Shown: piece by piece, positions 42,841 through 52,218 of the stretch
Position numbering within the stretch: the stretch's first letter is position 1
How the letters are laid out: each line of letters opens with the position of its first letter
NCBI GenBank assembly: GCA_016707425.1
Contig: JADJHU010000001.1
Coordinates: forward strand, 372,001 to 436,000
DNA length: 64,000 bases
Direction: 5' to 3'
Source of the DNA: Gammaproteobacteria bacterium
GTDB taxonomy: Bacteria > Pseudomonadota > Gammaproteobacteria > Steroidobacterales > Steroidobacteraceae
Notes under the pieces: model-generated
Seen by the model: only the letters and a program-made list of their open reading frames with translations
Databases searched by the model: none
Told to the model about the DNA's origin: nothing
Position numbers and translations under genes: made by a program

Positions 42841-42875
42841 TTTACTCGTTGGTATATCGTATACTCGTCAGTATA
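42841..42875. promoter_or_regulatory. tandem operator between icmF and its TetR regulator
   Basis: Two 16-base sites start 19 bases apart: TTTACTCGTTGGTATA (42841-42856) and TATACTCGTCAGTATA (42860-42875). The second is a perfect inverted repeat TATACT-CGTC-AGTATA, and the first matches it at 13 of 16 positions. Lying in the 58-base gap of divergent icmF and tetR genes, they are the likely binding sites of that regulator. The spacing is near two helical turns. Confidence 0.65.
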
Positions 42876-42894
42876 GCACAGGAGTGTCGCCACC

Positions 42895-43548
42895 ATGACC
42901 GCACGCGATGCGCAACCGCCCCGGATCCCTGACCCGGACTCGCCCTGGCGGCCCGTTCGCGAGCGCGCGCGCTCGCGTGAGCTCAAGCGGGACGCAGTCA
43001 TCCTGGCAGCCGCCCGCGCATTCAAGGAGCGTGGCTACCACAACACGTCGCTCGACGACCTCGCGGCACGCCTGCACGTCACCAAGCCGACGATCTACCA
43101 CTACGTCGAAAACAAGGAGCAGATCCTGTTCGAGTGCTTCCGGACCGGGCTCGACCGGATCCGCGCGGGTTTCGCCGCCGTCGAGCGCTCGGCCGCCCCG
43201 GGCAGGGAACGCCTCGCGGTGGTGGTGCGCAGCTACGCCGAAGCCGTCGCCTCTGACTTCGGATGGTGCATGGTGCGCGCCGAGAATCAGGATCTCAGCC
43301 CCGCCATGAGCCGGCGCATCAAGGCGCTGAAATCCGAGATCGACCAGGGCCTGCGGCAGCTGGTCACGGACGGGATCCTTGACGGGTCGATCCGTGCCGA
43401 CTGCGATCCGAAAATGACCGCCTTCGCGCTCGCCGGGGCACTCAACTGGATCGCGCACTGGCACCGCCCCGGCGAGTCACTCACCGCCGCCGGGATCGCC
43501 GATCTCTTCCTGGATCTCTTCGAGAACGGCCTGCGTCCCCGTTCGTAG
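42895..43548 (+). CDS. TetR/AcrR-family transcriptional regulator
   Basis: 217 residues. The N-terminal helix-turn-helix is at about residues 34-80 (AAARAFKERGYHNTSLDDLA, then VTKPTIYHYVENKEQIL). A variable helical ligand domain with a C-terminal TetR_C-like region follows. It is divergent from icmF across the twin operators and upstream of thiolase, SDR and ETF-QO genes. It is therefore probably the local acyl-CoA-responsive repressor. The ligand is inferred, not visible. Confidence 0.9.
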   Translation: MTARDAQPPRIPDPDSPWRPVRERARSRELKRDAVILAAARAFKERGYHNTSLDDLAARLHVTKPTIYHYVENKEQILFECFRTGLDRIRAGFAAVERSAAPGRERLAVVVRSYAEAVASDFGWCMVRAENQDLSPAMSRRIKALKSEIDQGLRQLVTDGILDGSIRADCDPKMTAFALAGALNWIAHWHRPGESLTAAGIADLFLDLFENGLRPRS

Positions 43549-43574
43549 ACCGGCGCAGACCGGACCGCATGCAC

Positions 43575-43580
43575 TAGAAT
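43575..43580 (+). promoter_or_regulatory. candidate -10 box before the thiolase gene
   Basis: TAGAAT lies 43 bases upstream of the thiolase ATG, with room for a leader containing CCGGAGAC as Shine-Dalgarno. The -35 is not clear. Confidence 0.35.
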
Positions 43581-43622
43581 CGCGCGCTCCCAACCCTTTG
43601 AAGTCCTCTCCGGAGACAAACC

Positions 43623-44804
43623 ATGACCGATCGCTCCGTCCTCGTCGCCTCTGCCCAGCGCACCCCCATCGGCGCCTTCCAGGGTGTGCTCGCAGGCGTC
43701 GCGGCTCCACAGCTCGGCGCGGCAGCCGCGCGACGCGCGCTCGAGGCGGCCGGGCTGTCGGGCCAGGACGTGCAGGAGGTGATCTTCGGCTGCGTCCTCT
43801 CAGCTGGCCTCGGGCAGGCCCCCGCGCGCCAGGCGGCGCTCGCCGCCGGCATCCCCGCCGAGGTCCCGTGCACCACGATCAACAAGATGTGCGGGTCGGG
43901 AATGAAGGCGGTCATGATGGCGGCCGACCAGATCCGCACCGGCGACACGGACGTGGCGCTCGCCGGCGGACTCGAATCGATGAGCAATGCGCCGTATCTG
44001 CTGCTCAAGGCCCGCAGCGGTTATCGCATGGGGCACGGCGAGCTGCTCGATCACATGTTCTACGACGGACTGCAGAGCGCGTGGGACGGCCAGGCGATGG
44101 GTGTTTTCGCTGAAAATACCGCGGAAAAGTACGCCTTCACGCGCGAAGCCCAGGACGCCTTCGCCGCCGAGTCGGTCCGCCGGGCGTTGCGCGCCTGCGA
44201 GTCGGGTGATTTCGAGGGCGAGCTCGCCCCCGTCACCTTCAGGGGCCGCAAGGGTGAGAGCACCGTCGCACGCGACGAAACGCCCTTCACCTGCGACCTG
44301 GCGCGCATCCCCGAGCTCAAACCTGCCTTCCGAAAGGGCGGCACCGTCACCGCGGCGAGCTCCTCCTCGATCTCCGACGGCGCTTCGGCGCTGGTGCTCG
44401 TGAGCGCCGCCACGGCCGAGGCACGTGGTCTGAAGCCCCTGGCGCGGATCGCAGGCTACGCCGGCTGTGCTCAGGCGCCCGAATGGTTCACGACCGCGCC
44501 CGCCGGTGCGATCCGCAGAGTGCTGGAGAAGACAGGCTGGCGCGCGGCAGACGTCGATCTGTTCGAGATCAACGAGGCCTTCGCGACGGTCACACTGGCC
44601 ACGATGCACGATCTCGGCCTCGACCACGGACGCGTGAATGTCCTGGGTGGAGCCTGCGCGCTCGGGCATCCCATCGGTGCCACAGGTGCGCGCATCCTGA
44701 CGACCCTCGCTCACGCACTGCGCCGTCGCCATCTGCGCCGCGGCGTTGCGGCGCTCTGCATTGGCGGCGGCGAGGCCACCGCAGTGGCGCTCGAAGCGCT
44801 GTAA
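43623..44804 (+). CDS. acetyl-CoA C-acyltransferase (thiolase)
   Basis: 393 residues. Cleaves 3-ketoacyl-CoA with CoA, or condenses acetyl-CoA. The nucleophile Cys is in NKMCGSGMKA near residue 89. The second triad is in NEAFA near 319 (Asn-His-like motif), GHPIGATGAR near 349 and CIGGGEA near 379. The substrate loop has GTVTAASSSSISDGA, where relatives show GNAS. It lies at the head of a thiolase-SDR-ETF-QO run beside IcmF, so a role in branched or short-chain acyl-CoA breakdown is likely. Confidence 0.93.
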   Translation: MTDRSVLVASAQRTPIGAFQGVLAGVAAPQLGAAAARRALEAAGLSGQDVQEVIFGCVLSAGLGQAPARQAALAAGIPAEVPCTTINKMCGSGMKAVMMAADQIRTGDTDVALAGGLESMSNAPYLLLKARSGYRMGHGELLDHMFYDGLQSAWDGQAMGVFAENTAEKYAFTREAQDAFAAESVRRALRACESGDFEGELAPVTFRGRKGESTVARDETPFTCDLARIPELKPAFRKGGTVTAASSSSISDGASALVLVSAATAEARGLKPLARIAGYAGCAQAPEWFTTAPAGAIRRVLEKTGWRAADVDLFEINEAFATVTLATMHDLGLDHGRVNVLGGACALGHPIGATGARILTTLAHALRRRHLRRGVAALCIGGGEATAVALEAL

Positions 44805-44879
44805 TTCCATTCTCGTGCGCCGCAGAGCCCACAGGGCGCCCATAAGATATGCTCTGCACAAGGGAGGTGTGGAACCGTC

Positions 44880-45647
44880 ATGAAGATGAACGAAGCACGG
44901 GCCGTGGTCACCGGCGGAGCGTCAGGGCTCGGACTTGCCGTCGCCCGGGAAGTCATCGCGCGCGGCGGGCGGGTAGTGCTGCTCGACGTGCAGGCTCACG
45001 CGGGCGAGGCAGCGGCTCGCGAGCTCGGTGCAGCAGCAGGCTTCGTGCCCTGCGACGTCACCTCGGAAGACAGCGTGAACGCGGCGATGGATGCCGCCCG
45101 GGAGCGCATGGGCACGATCAATCTCCTGGTGAACTGCGCGGGTATCATTGGTAGCGGGCGCCTGCTCGGGCGCAGTGGACCGATGGCGAGCGAGTTCTTC
45201 ACGAAGGTGGTGCGTGTCAACCTCATCGGCACGTTCAACTGCGACAAGGCGGCTGCGGCGATCATGCAGCACAACGAGCCCAGCGAGGACGGCGAGCGCG
45301 GCCTCATCGTGCACACGAGTTCGGTGGCGGCCTTCGAGGGACAGATCGGCCAGGTGGCCTATGCCGCCACCAAGGCCGCGGTCATGGGCATGACGCTGCC
45401 GATTGCCCGCGAGCTCGCGGCCTTCGGCATCCGCTGCGTGGCGATCGCACCCGGAGTCTTCGATACGCCGATGGCCGGAGAGATCACGCCCGAGATGCGC
45501 GAGGCACTCGCGCAGCAGATACCCTTCCCTCGGCGGCTCGGACAGCCTGGAGAATTCGCACGGCTCGTTGCCAGTGCCTTCGAGATCGCCGTACTGAACG
45601 GCGAGACGATCCGACTCGACGGCGCGATCCGGATGCAGCCGAAGTAA
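44880..45647 (+). CDS. SDR-family 3-hydroxyacyl-CoA dehydrogenase-like protein
   Basis: 255 residues. Rossmann fold with NAD-binding TGGASGLGLA near residue 11 and NCAGI near 84. The catalytic Ser is in HTSSVAA and YxxxK is YAATK near 160. Overall similarity is to the HSD17B10-type 2-methyl-3-hydroxyacyl-CoA dehydrogenases, including the VNLIGTFN and PGVFDTPM blocks. It would supply the 3-ketoacyl-CoA used by the thiolase 76 bases upstream. The exact substrate is inferred. Confidence 0.88.
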   Translation: MKMNEARAVVTGGASGLGLAVAREVIARGGRVVLLDVQAHAGEAAARELGAAAGFVPCDVTSEDSVNAAMDAARERMGTINLLVNCAGIIGSGRLLGRSGPMASEFFTKVVRVNLIGTFNCDKAAAAIMQHNEPSEDGERGLIVHTSSVAAFEGQIGQVAYAATKAAVMGMTLPIARELAAFGIRCVAIAPGVFDTPMAGEITPEMREALAQQIPFPRRLGQPGEFARLVASAFEIAVLNGETIRLDGAIRMQPK

Positions 45648-45690
45648 CGGCAAGCCAAAGGCAGAAAAGAGATCGAGAAAGGCGGCGAAG

Positions 45691-47293
45691 ATGATCGAGC
45701 GCGACGTGATGGAATACGACGTGGTGGTGGTCGGTGCAGGACCTGCGGGGCTCGCCTGCGCCCTGCGCCTCAAGCAACTCGACCCCGAGCGCAGCGTCTG
45801 CGTGCTCGAGAAGGGCGCGGCAGTGGGCGCCCACCGCTCGGGTGCCGTGATGGAGCCGGGGCCGCTCGATGCGCTCCTGCCCGAGTGGCGCGACTCGCCG
45901 CCCGCCATCTGCCTGGCGGCGAAGCGCGACGAGTTCCGCATCCTCACACGCACGGGGAGCATCTGGTTCCCCACACCCCCTCAGCAGAACAATCACGGAA
46001 ACGTCATCCTCTCGCTCGGACTGCTGACACCATGGCTCGCGCAGAAGGCTGAATCGCTCGGTGTGGACGTCTTCGCAGGCTTCGCGGCCGCAGAGGCGCT
46101 CTTCGATGAGCGCGGCGCGGTCGTCGGTGTGCGCATCGGCGACATGGGGATCGAGAAGAATGGCGAACCGGGACCGAATTTCGCGCCCGGCCCCCGAGAT
46201 CCGCGCGCGCGTCACGATCCTCGCCGAGGGCTGCCGCGGCAGCATCAGCAAGCAACTGATCAAGCGCTTCGACCTCCGCGCGCACTGCGATCCGCCGACT
46301 TTCGGCGTCGGGCTCAAGGAACTCTGGCAACTGCCCGAAGGGCGCGTCGATCCCGGCCTGATCCAGCACACCGTCGGCTGGCCACTCGACTCCGGCACCT
46401 ATGGTGGCAGCTTCATCTACCACCTCGACAGGAATCGGGTTTACGTCGGCTACGTGGTGGGCCTCGATTACCGGGACACGAAGCTGATGCCCTTCGAGGT
46501 CTTCCAGCAGTTCAAGCACCATCCGTCCGTGCGTCCACTGCTCGAGGGTGGCGAGATCCTCTCGGCCGGTGCACGCACCATTGCCGCCGGCGGCTGGCAG
46601 TCGCTACCGAAGCTCGAGATGCCCGGTGCGCTGCTCGTGGGTGACGCCGGCGGCAACGTCAACGTACCCAAGATCAAGGGCATCCACCAGGCGATCCGCT
46701 CCGGAGTGCTTGCCGCCGAGCACCTGGTCGAGACGGGCTCGCCCGAGGGCTTCGATGCGCGCTGGCGAGCCTCCCCGGGCGGGCAGGAACTGAAGAAGGT
46801 CCGAAACATCAAGCCTGGCTTCAAGCGGGGTCTGTGGGCCGGACTGGTCAATGCCGGCTTCGAGACCGTCACGGCGGGGAAGGCGCCCTGGACGCTCAGG
46901 ATCAGAAAGCCCGATTTCGCCACGCTCGAGAAGCTCGACGAATACGAATCGCCCGATCGCGGATGGGTGAACCGCGACCTGCCGCCGCGCGACCGGCTGG
47001 CCTCAGTCTTCTTTGCCTCGACGACTCACGATGAGAGCCAGCCAGTGCACCTGAAGGTCCCCGACACGGATATCTGCGTGGGCCGGTGCGTGCGGGAGTA
47101 CGACAACCCCTGCACGCGCTTCTGCCCGGCAGGCGTCTATGAAATGGTGACGGACGAGAGCGGCGCGCGGCGCCTGCAGATCAATGCCGCGAACTGCGTG
47201 CACTGCAAGGCCTGCGATATCAAGGATCCCTACGAGAACATCAACTGGACGACCCCGGAGGGCGGCTCCGGGCCGAATTACCAGTCGCTCTGA
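45691..47293 (+). pseudogene. electron-transfer flavoprotein:ubiquinone oxidoreductase, interrupted by a +1 frameshift
   Basis: ETF-QO passes electrons from acyl-CoA dehydrogenases via ETF to ubiquinone. The first frame (from 45691) has the FAD site VVVGAGPAGLACA and runs to NFAPGP. The second frame continues from PEIRARVTILAEGCRGS to 47293. It contains the quinone/FAD region GDAGGNVNVPKIKGIHQA and the C-terminal [4Fe-4S] ligands (CVGRCVREY, CTRFCPAGVY, NCVHCKACDIKDP). The switch is at five C (46191-46195). One C fewer joins both parts into about 533 residues. Apart from this the gene is complete, so a base-calling error is plausible. Confidence 0.88.
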
Positions 47294-47344
47294 CCGGAAT
47301 TCCGCCGCCCGGATCGCGCGCAGATCAGGGGCCGGGGCGCGCTC

Positions 47345-48481
47345 GTGAGTCACCGCGAATCCGATGCAGCACCCGATCCAGAGGGTGTGCATGCCGCTTA
47401 TGCGCGTGCGCTTCGCGAGCGCGGATTCCGCGAGGACCCCTCGCAGCGGGCAGCGGTCGATCGCCTCGAAGACCTGCGTATGCGCCTCATCGCTGCCCCG
47501 GGGGTGCGCGGCGCCCCGGCTGCGCGACTCCTGCGTCGGCTCACGCGCTCGCGCAGACCCGGGCCTGAGCGCGGGCTCTATCTCTGGGGCAGCGTCGGCC
47601 GTGGCAAGACCTGGCTCATGGATCTCTTCTTCCAGAGCCTCCCCTTCGAGGAACGCAGCCGCAGCCACTTTCACCGATTCATGCACGACACGCACGCGCG
47701 ACTCAGGGCTCTGGGCGGCGGACAGGCGCCTCTGGAGACAGTCGCCGCGCAGCTCTCCGCACGTACACGCGTGCTCTGCTTCGATGAGCTGTTCGTCACG
47801 GACATCGCAGATGCGATGATTCTCGGTGGTCTCTTTCGCGGGCTCTTCGCCCGCGGCGTCACGCTGGTCGCCACCTCCAATGTCCCGCCGCGCGACCTCT
47901 ATCGCGGCGGCCTGCAGCGCGAGCGATTCATTCCCGCGATCCGCCTCATCGAGCGACACACCGAAGTACTGGCCGTCGACGGAAACCTCGACTACCGCCT
48001 GCGCCAGCTCACGCACGCACCGATCTATCTGGCGACGGGCGATGCGGCGACCCGGCGCTCACTGGAGGCACTGTTCGTGCAGCTAGCCGACGGGACCGGA
48101 GAGCCAGGGGCCACTCTGGAGATCGACGGCAGGACGCTACGCACGGTCCGCGACAGCGAAAGCGTCGTCTGGTTCGAGTTCGCTGAACTCTGTGAGGGTC
48201 CGCGCAGCCAGAACGACTACATCGAGATCGCGCGCGACTATCAGGCCGTGATCGTTTCCGGCGTGCCGGCCTTCGACGCGGCACGAGACGACGCGGCGCG
48301 GCGCTTCATGGCGCTGGTGGACGAGTTCTACGACCGTGGTGTGAAGCTGGTGCTGTCGGCGGAGACGGCACCCCAGGAGCTCTACCGCGGCGAGCGCCTG
48401 GCGTTTCCCTTCCGCAGAACGGTGAGTCGCCTGATGGAGATGCAGAGCCGGGAGTACCTCGCGCGCGAACACAAGTCTTAG
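47345..48481 (+). CDS. zapE: cell division protein ZapE (AFG1-family ATPase)
   Basis: 378 residues from the GTG at 47345. Walker A GSVGRGKTWLMD near residue 82, Walker B VLCFDELFV near 144, and an ATSNVPP sensor block near 178 are present. The family includes ZapE, which acts on the Z-ring, and mitochondrial AFG1. The C-terminus (FPFRRTVSRLMEMQSREYL) is typical. The neighbours do not suggest an operon partner. Confidence 0.92.
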   Translation: MSHRESDAAPDPEGVHAAYARALRERGFREDPSQRAAVDRLEDLRMRLIAAPGVRGAPAARLLRRLTRSRRPGPERGLYLWGSVGRGKTWLMDLFFQSLPFEERSRSHFHRFMHDTHARLRALGGGQAPLETVAAQLSARTRVLCFDELFVTDIADAMILGGLFRGLFARGVTLVATSNVPPRDLYRGGLQRERFIPAIRLIERHTEVLAVDGNLDYRLRQLTHAPIYLATGDAATRRSLEALFVQLADGTGEPGATLEIDGRTLRTVRDSESVVWFEFAELCEGPRSQNDYIEIARDYQAVIVSGVPAFDAARDDAARRFMALVDEFYDRGVKLVLSAETAPQELYRGERLAFPFRRTVSRLMEMQSREYLAREHKS

Positions 48482-48579
48482 CGGGTCACGCCGAGTCGGC
48501 GGCATTTCGCGTTCGCACGGGCCGGAACCCTGGGAGCAGTCATACGTTTTCCCCGGGTGAGCCAGTGAAGGAACCCGAC

Positions 48580-49854
48580 ATGGCAACGAAAAGAAAGCAC
48601 GTGCTCATCCTCGGCGGCAACTTCGCAGGCCTGGGTGCGGCACAGAAGATCCGGGACCATGCGGGCACGGATATCGACATCACACTCATCGACCGCAAGG
48701 CCTATCTCGACTACATCCCGAACATACCGCTGGAAATGTTCGAAGGCCGGGATCCGGCGACCACCATGCACATGAACCTCATCGGGCCACTCGCCAGGGA
48801 CGGCGTGGCCTTCCGCCAGGCAGAAGTGGTGGGACTCGATATCGATGCCCGCAAGGTGCTCGTACGTCCGAACGAGCGTCCGGGCGCTGTCGAGTTCGCG
48901 ATCCCCTACGATTATCTCGTGATCGCGCTCGGCGCGCGCCTGGCCTACGATGAGATCGAGGGCTTCGCCGAATTCGGCCACTCCGTATCCGATGCGTTTC
49001 TCGCGAACCGTCTGATCGACTACCTCAGGAACGATTACAGGGGCGGGCCGATTGCCGTCGGGTCAGCGCGATTCACGCAGGGCAGCAGAGGACGCCCACC
49101 CTGGCTCAAGACCGCGCTGGCCGCCTGTGAGGGTCCGCCCGTTGAGGTATCGCTCGCACTGGCCCACTGGCTGCACGCGAACAGCAAGGGAAGCGCAAGG
49201 AACATCACGATTTTCACGCCAGCGCCGATGATCGCCGAGGACGCCGGCGAGAAGGTCGTCGCCCAGTTGCTGGCGGCAGCCTCCGGGATGGGATTCGGCT
49301 ATCTCAACAATACGCAGGGTATCCGGCGGCTCACGTCGAAGGGAATCGACTTCTTGGACGGGCGTACGCTCGAGGCAGAACTGAAGATCGTGTTTCCGAA
49401 CTGGCGACCCCACTCCTTCCTTCGCGGCTTGCCCATCTCTGACGAAGTCGGCTTCATCGTCACCGACCTCCACATGCGCAACCCCGATCATCCGGAAATT
49501 CTTGCCTGCGGAGATGCCGCGGCCGTGACCGTGCCCAAGCTCGGTGCGATCGGGCACCAGCAGGCCGACATCGTCGGGCGGCAGATCGCGAAGGATCTGG
49601 GGAAGATCTCCGCAGACAAGGCTGATGCGCCGTTCAAGCCGGTCGTGGTCTGCATCGGTGACATGGGAGGCGGCAAGGCGTTCTACATCCGTGCCGACTC
49701 GTGGTTCGGCGGCGAGACGCAGGTGCTGCGCATGGGCCGCATCCCGTACCTGCAGAAAATTGCCTACAAGGAGGTATTCTTCCGGGCTGGGGGGCGCGTT
49801 CCGGACTGGGGCCTCCCGGTTGCCGAATGGGTATCCGAGAGCGCATCGAAGTAG
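48580..49854 (+). CDS. SQR/NDH-2-like FAD-dependent oxidoreductase
   Basis: 424 residues. N-terminal FAD-binding ILGGNFAGLGAA, and a second dinucleotide region ending ACGDAAAVTVPK near residue 310. Cysteines at 183 (LAACEGPPVEV) and 358 (VVVCIGDMGG) stand near the positions of the redox Cys in sulfide:quinone oxidoreductases. An amphipathic C-terminal segment (LQKIAYKEVFFRAGG) could bind the membrane. It may oxidise sulfide or another donor and reduce quinone. NDH-2-like activity is the alternative. The start MATKRKHV has AAGGAA upstream. It overlaps the next gene by 28 bases. Confidence 0.82.
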   Translation: MATKRKHVLILGGNFAGLGAAQKIRDHAGTDIDITLIDRKAYLDYIPNIPLEMFEGRDPATTMHMNLIGPLARDGVAFRQAEVVGLDIDARKVLVRPNERPGAVEFAIPYDYLVIALGARLAYDEIEGFAEFGHSVSDAFLANRLIDYLRNDYRGGPIAVGSARFTQGSRGRPPWLKTALAACEGPPVEVSLALAHWLHANSKGSARNITIFTPAPMIAEDAGEKVVAQLLAAASGMGFGYLNNTQGIRRLTSKGIDFLDGRTLEAELKIVFPNWRPHSFLRGLPISDEVGFIVTDLHMRNPDHPEILACGDAAAVTVPKLGAIGHQQADIVGRQIAKDLGKISADKADAPFKPVVVCIGDMGGGKAFYIRADSWFGGETQVLRMGRIPYLQKIAYKEVFFRAGGRVPDWGLPVAEWVSESASK

Positions 49855-52199
49855 CATCCCCCACTGGTCTGACGACACCCGAGGCGCAGGAGCGACTGCG
49901 CCGGTGCGGGCTCAACGAGATCGCCCATGAAGAGGCGGGCCTCGCCCGACGCGCGATCGGAAAGTTCTGGGCACCGGTGCCATGGCTGCTCGAGGTCGCC
50001 GTGCTGCTCGAGCTCTCCCTGGGCAAGACGCTCGAGGCCGGCATCATCGCACTCCTGGTCGTGTTCAATGCCGCCATTGCGCTCGTTCAGGAAGGCCGTG
50101 CGCAGGCAGCCCTGGCGACTCTGGGGAAGCGGCTCGCGCTCAGCGCATCGGTGCACAGGGATGGGGTTTGGCAGAGGATTCCCGCGAAGGAGATCGTGCC
50201 GGGCGACCTCATCAGGCTGTCGCTGGGTGCCGTCGTCCCGGCCGATGCGCGCCTCACAGCCGGCGAGGTTCTGATCGACCAGTCGATGCTGACTGGCGAG
50301 TCGGCACCGGTCGAGGCAGGCCTCGGCGCCGCGGTCTGCTCGGGTGCCATGGTGCGTCGCGGTGAAGCCGAGGCGATCGTCACGGCAACGGGTACGCGCA
50401 CGAGGTTCGGACGCACGGCCGAGCTCGTGAGGACGGCTCATGTGGCCGGCACGCAGCAGAAGGCCGTACTGCGCGTCGTGCGCAATCTCGCCGTCTTCAA
50501 CGGCCTGACGATCATCGGGGTGTCCGGCTGGGCATGGTCTCTCGGACTGTCACTCGGGGACATCGAGCCGCTCGTGCTCACGTCCGTCCTCGCCTCGATC
50601 CCTGTCGCGTTGCCGGCGACTTTCACGATGGCGGCGGCGCTCGCCGCCCACACGCTGACGCGACTGGGCGTATTGCCCACACGCCTGTCCGCACTCGACG
50701 AAGCCGGCACGATGGACGTACTGTGCTCGGACAAGACCGGCACGCTCACGCGCAACGAGCTACGCGTCGCCATGACCCGCCCTGCTCCCGGCTTCGACGA
50801 GGCGGGACTGCTCGCACTTGCGGCGCTGGCCAGCACAGAAACCGGCTCCGATCCGGTGGATGCCGCGATCCGCAGTGCGGCACGCCCCGCTGCGCAACCG
50901 CTGCATCGCATCGCATTCAAGCCCTTCGATCCGGAGACGAAGCGCGCCGAAGCGCGCGCTCTCGATACCGACGGGCATGAACGGCGTGTCATGAAAGGCG
51001 CCTTCGCCGCGATCGCCGGCGCCGCGGATGCCGGCGCCGCTCTGCACCGCGAAGCCAGGATGCTCGAGGCCCGGGGTCATCGCGTTCTCGCGGTCGCACT
51101 GGACACGCCACTCGGGGCGAGGGTCGCTGGGCTCATCGCCCTCAGCGATCCCCCGCGCACCGACGCCGCCACGCTGGTGGGCCGCCTGAAGGAGAGCGGC
51201 GTACGTGTGCTGATGGTGACCGGTGATGCGCCCGGGACGGCGCAGGCCGTCGCGCGCGCCGTGGGACTCACGGGCCGCGTCTGCGAAGCCGGCGCGATCG
51301 GAGCGCGGATACCCGGGGACTGCGCCGGCTTCGCCGGCGTGCTGCCGGAAGACAAGTTCAATCTCGTGCGCAGTCTGCAGAAAAGCGGCCATACCGTGGG
51401 CATGTGCGGCGATGGCGTCAATGACGCACCTGCTCTGCGTCAGGCCCACATGGGCATCGCCGTTTCATCGGCCACCGACGTCGCCAAGGCAGCCGCCGGC
51501 CTCGTGCTCACTGAACCGGGACTCGGGGGCGTGATCGCGGCGATCGAGGAAGGGCGCAAGGCATTCCGGCGCGTGCAGATCTATGCGCTCAACTCGATCA
51601 TCAAGAAGGTCGTCACGGTCTCCTTCATCGCAGTCGGTTTCGCCATGACGCGTCAGGCGATTCTGACGCCTCTGCTGATGATCGTGCTGCTGGTGGTCGG
51701 CGACCTGCTCGCGATGGCGATCGCCACCGATCGCGTCACGCCCTCACGGACGCCCAATGTCTGGCGCGTGAACGCACTGACCCGTGCCGGCCTGGCCTTC
51801 GGGACCGCACAGCTGGCGTTCGCGAGCGCAGTTCTGGCTGTCGGCATCTTTTCGCTGCACCTGCCGGCAGATGCGCGGCCGACACTCGCCTTTCTCACAC
51901 TCGTCTTCGGGAACCAGGCGACCATCTATGTGATCCGCGCGCGCCGTGCCCCGTGGAAAACACGTCCCGGCAGATGGCTCGTCGCGGCATCGCTTGCGGA
52001 TGTGGCCATCGGCGTCGCCGTCGCAGCGACAGGGTGGCTGGCAATGCCCTTGTCCTGGGCGGTGATCTCCGGGCTGCTGGCAGCGTCGCTAGTGCTCCTG
52101 TTCGCCCTCGAGGGGCTGCGCCGCATCGTTCGGCACGCGCCAACATCACTCAGTGCCTATAATCGTACGCGCAGGGAGGGAGACGCGCCCTCCCCCTGA
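49827..52199 (+). CDS. P-type ATPase, P3A (proton-pump) type
   Basis: 790 residues, about ten TM helices. Actuator-domain TGES is in DQSMLTGESAPVE. The phosphorylated Asp302 is in CSDKTGTLTRNE. The hinge MCGDGVNDAPALRQAHMGIAV is near residue 530. The overall pattern, with PVALPATFTMAAALAAH before the DKTG loop, is that of plasma-membrane H+-ATPases. The KGAP-like nucleotide motif is degenerate (MKGAFAAIAG). The start inside the upstream flavoprotein gene gives the family N-terminus (TGLTTPEAQERLRRCGLNEI). Coupling to a quinone-reducing flavoprotein suggests ion or pH homeostasis. Confidence 0.9.
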   Translation: MGIRERIEVASPTGLTTPEAQERLRRCGLNEIAHEEAGLARRAIGKFWAPVPWLLEVAVLLELSLGKTLEAGIIALLVVFNAAIALVQEGRAQAALATLGKRLALSASVHRDGVWQRIPAKEIVPGDLIRLSLGAVVPADARLTAGEVLIDQSMLTGESAPVEAGLGAAVCSGAMVRRGEAEAIVTATGTRTRFGRTAELVRTAHVAGTQQKAVLRVVRNLAVFNGLTIIGVSGWAWSLGLSLGDIEPLVLTSVLASIPVALPATFTMAAALAAHTLTRLGVLPTRLSALDEAGTMDVLCSDKTGTLTRNELRVAMTRPAPGFDEAGLLALAALASTETGSDPVDAAIRSAARPAAQPLHRIAFKPFDPETKRAEARALDTDGHERRVMKGAFAAIAGAADAGAALHREARMLEARGHRVLAVALDTPLGARVAGLIALSDPPRTDAATLVGRLKESGVRVLMVTGDAPGTAQAVARAVGLTGRVCEAGAIGARIPGDCAGFAGVLPEDKFNLVRSLQKSGHTVGMCGDGVNDAPALRQAHMGIAVSSATDVAKAAAGLVLTEPGLGGVIAAIEEGRKAFRRVQIYALNSIIKKVVTVSFIAVGFAMTRQAILTPLLMIVLLVVGDLLAMAIATDRVTPSRTPNVWRVNALTRAGLAFGTAQLAFASAVLAVGIFSLHLPADARPTLAFLTLVFGNQATIYVIRARRAPWKTRPGRWLVAASLADVAIGVAVAATGWLAMPLSWAVISGLLAASLVLLFALEGLRRIVRHAPTSLSAYNRTRREGDAPSP

Positions 52200-52218
52200 G
52201 GCACGAGACGAGCCGTTC

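Noticed and set aside
42837..42894. Cobalamin riboswitch before icmF
   Set aside because: The gap is only 58 bases and is filled by the twin operators; too short for a B12 box structure.
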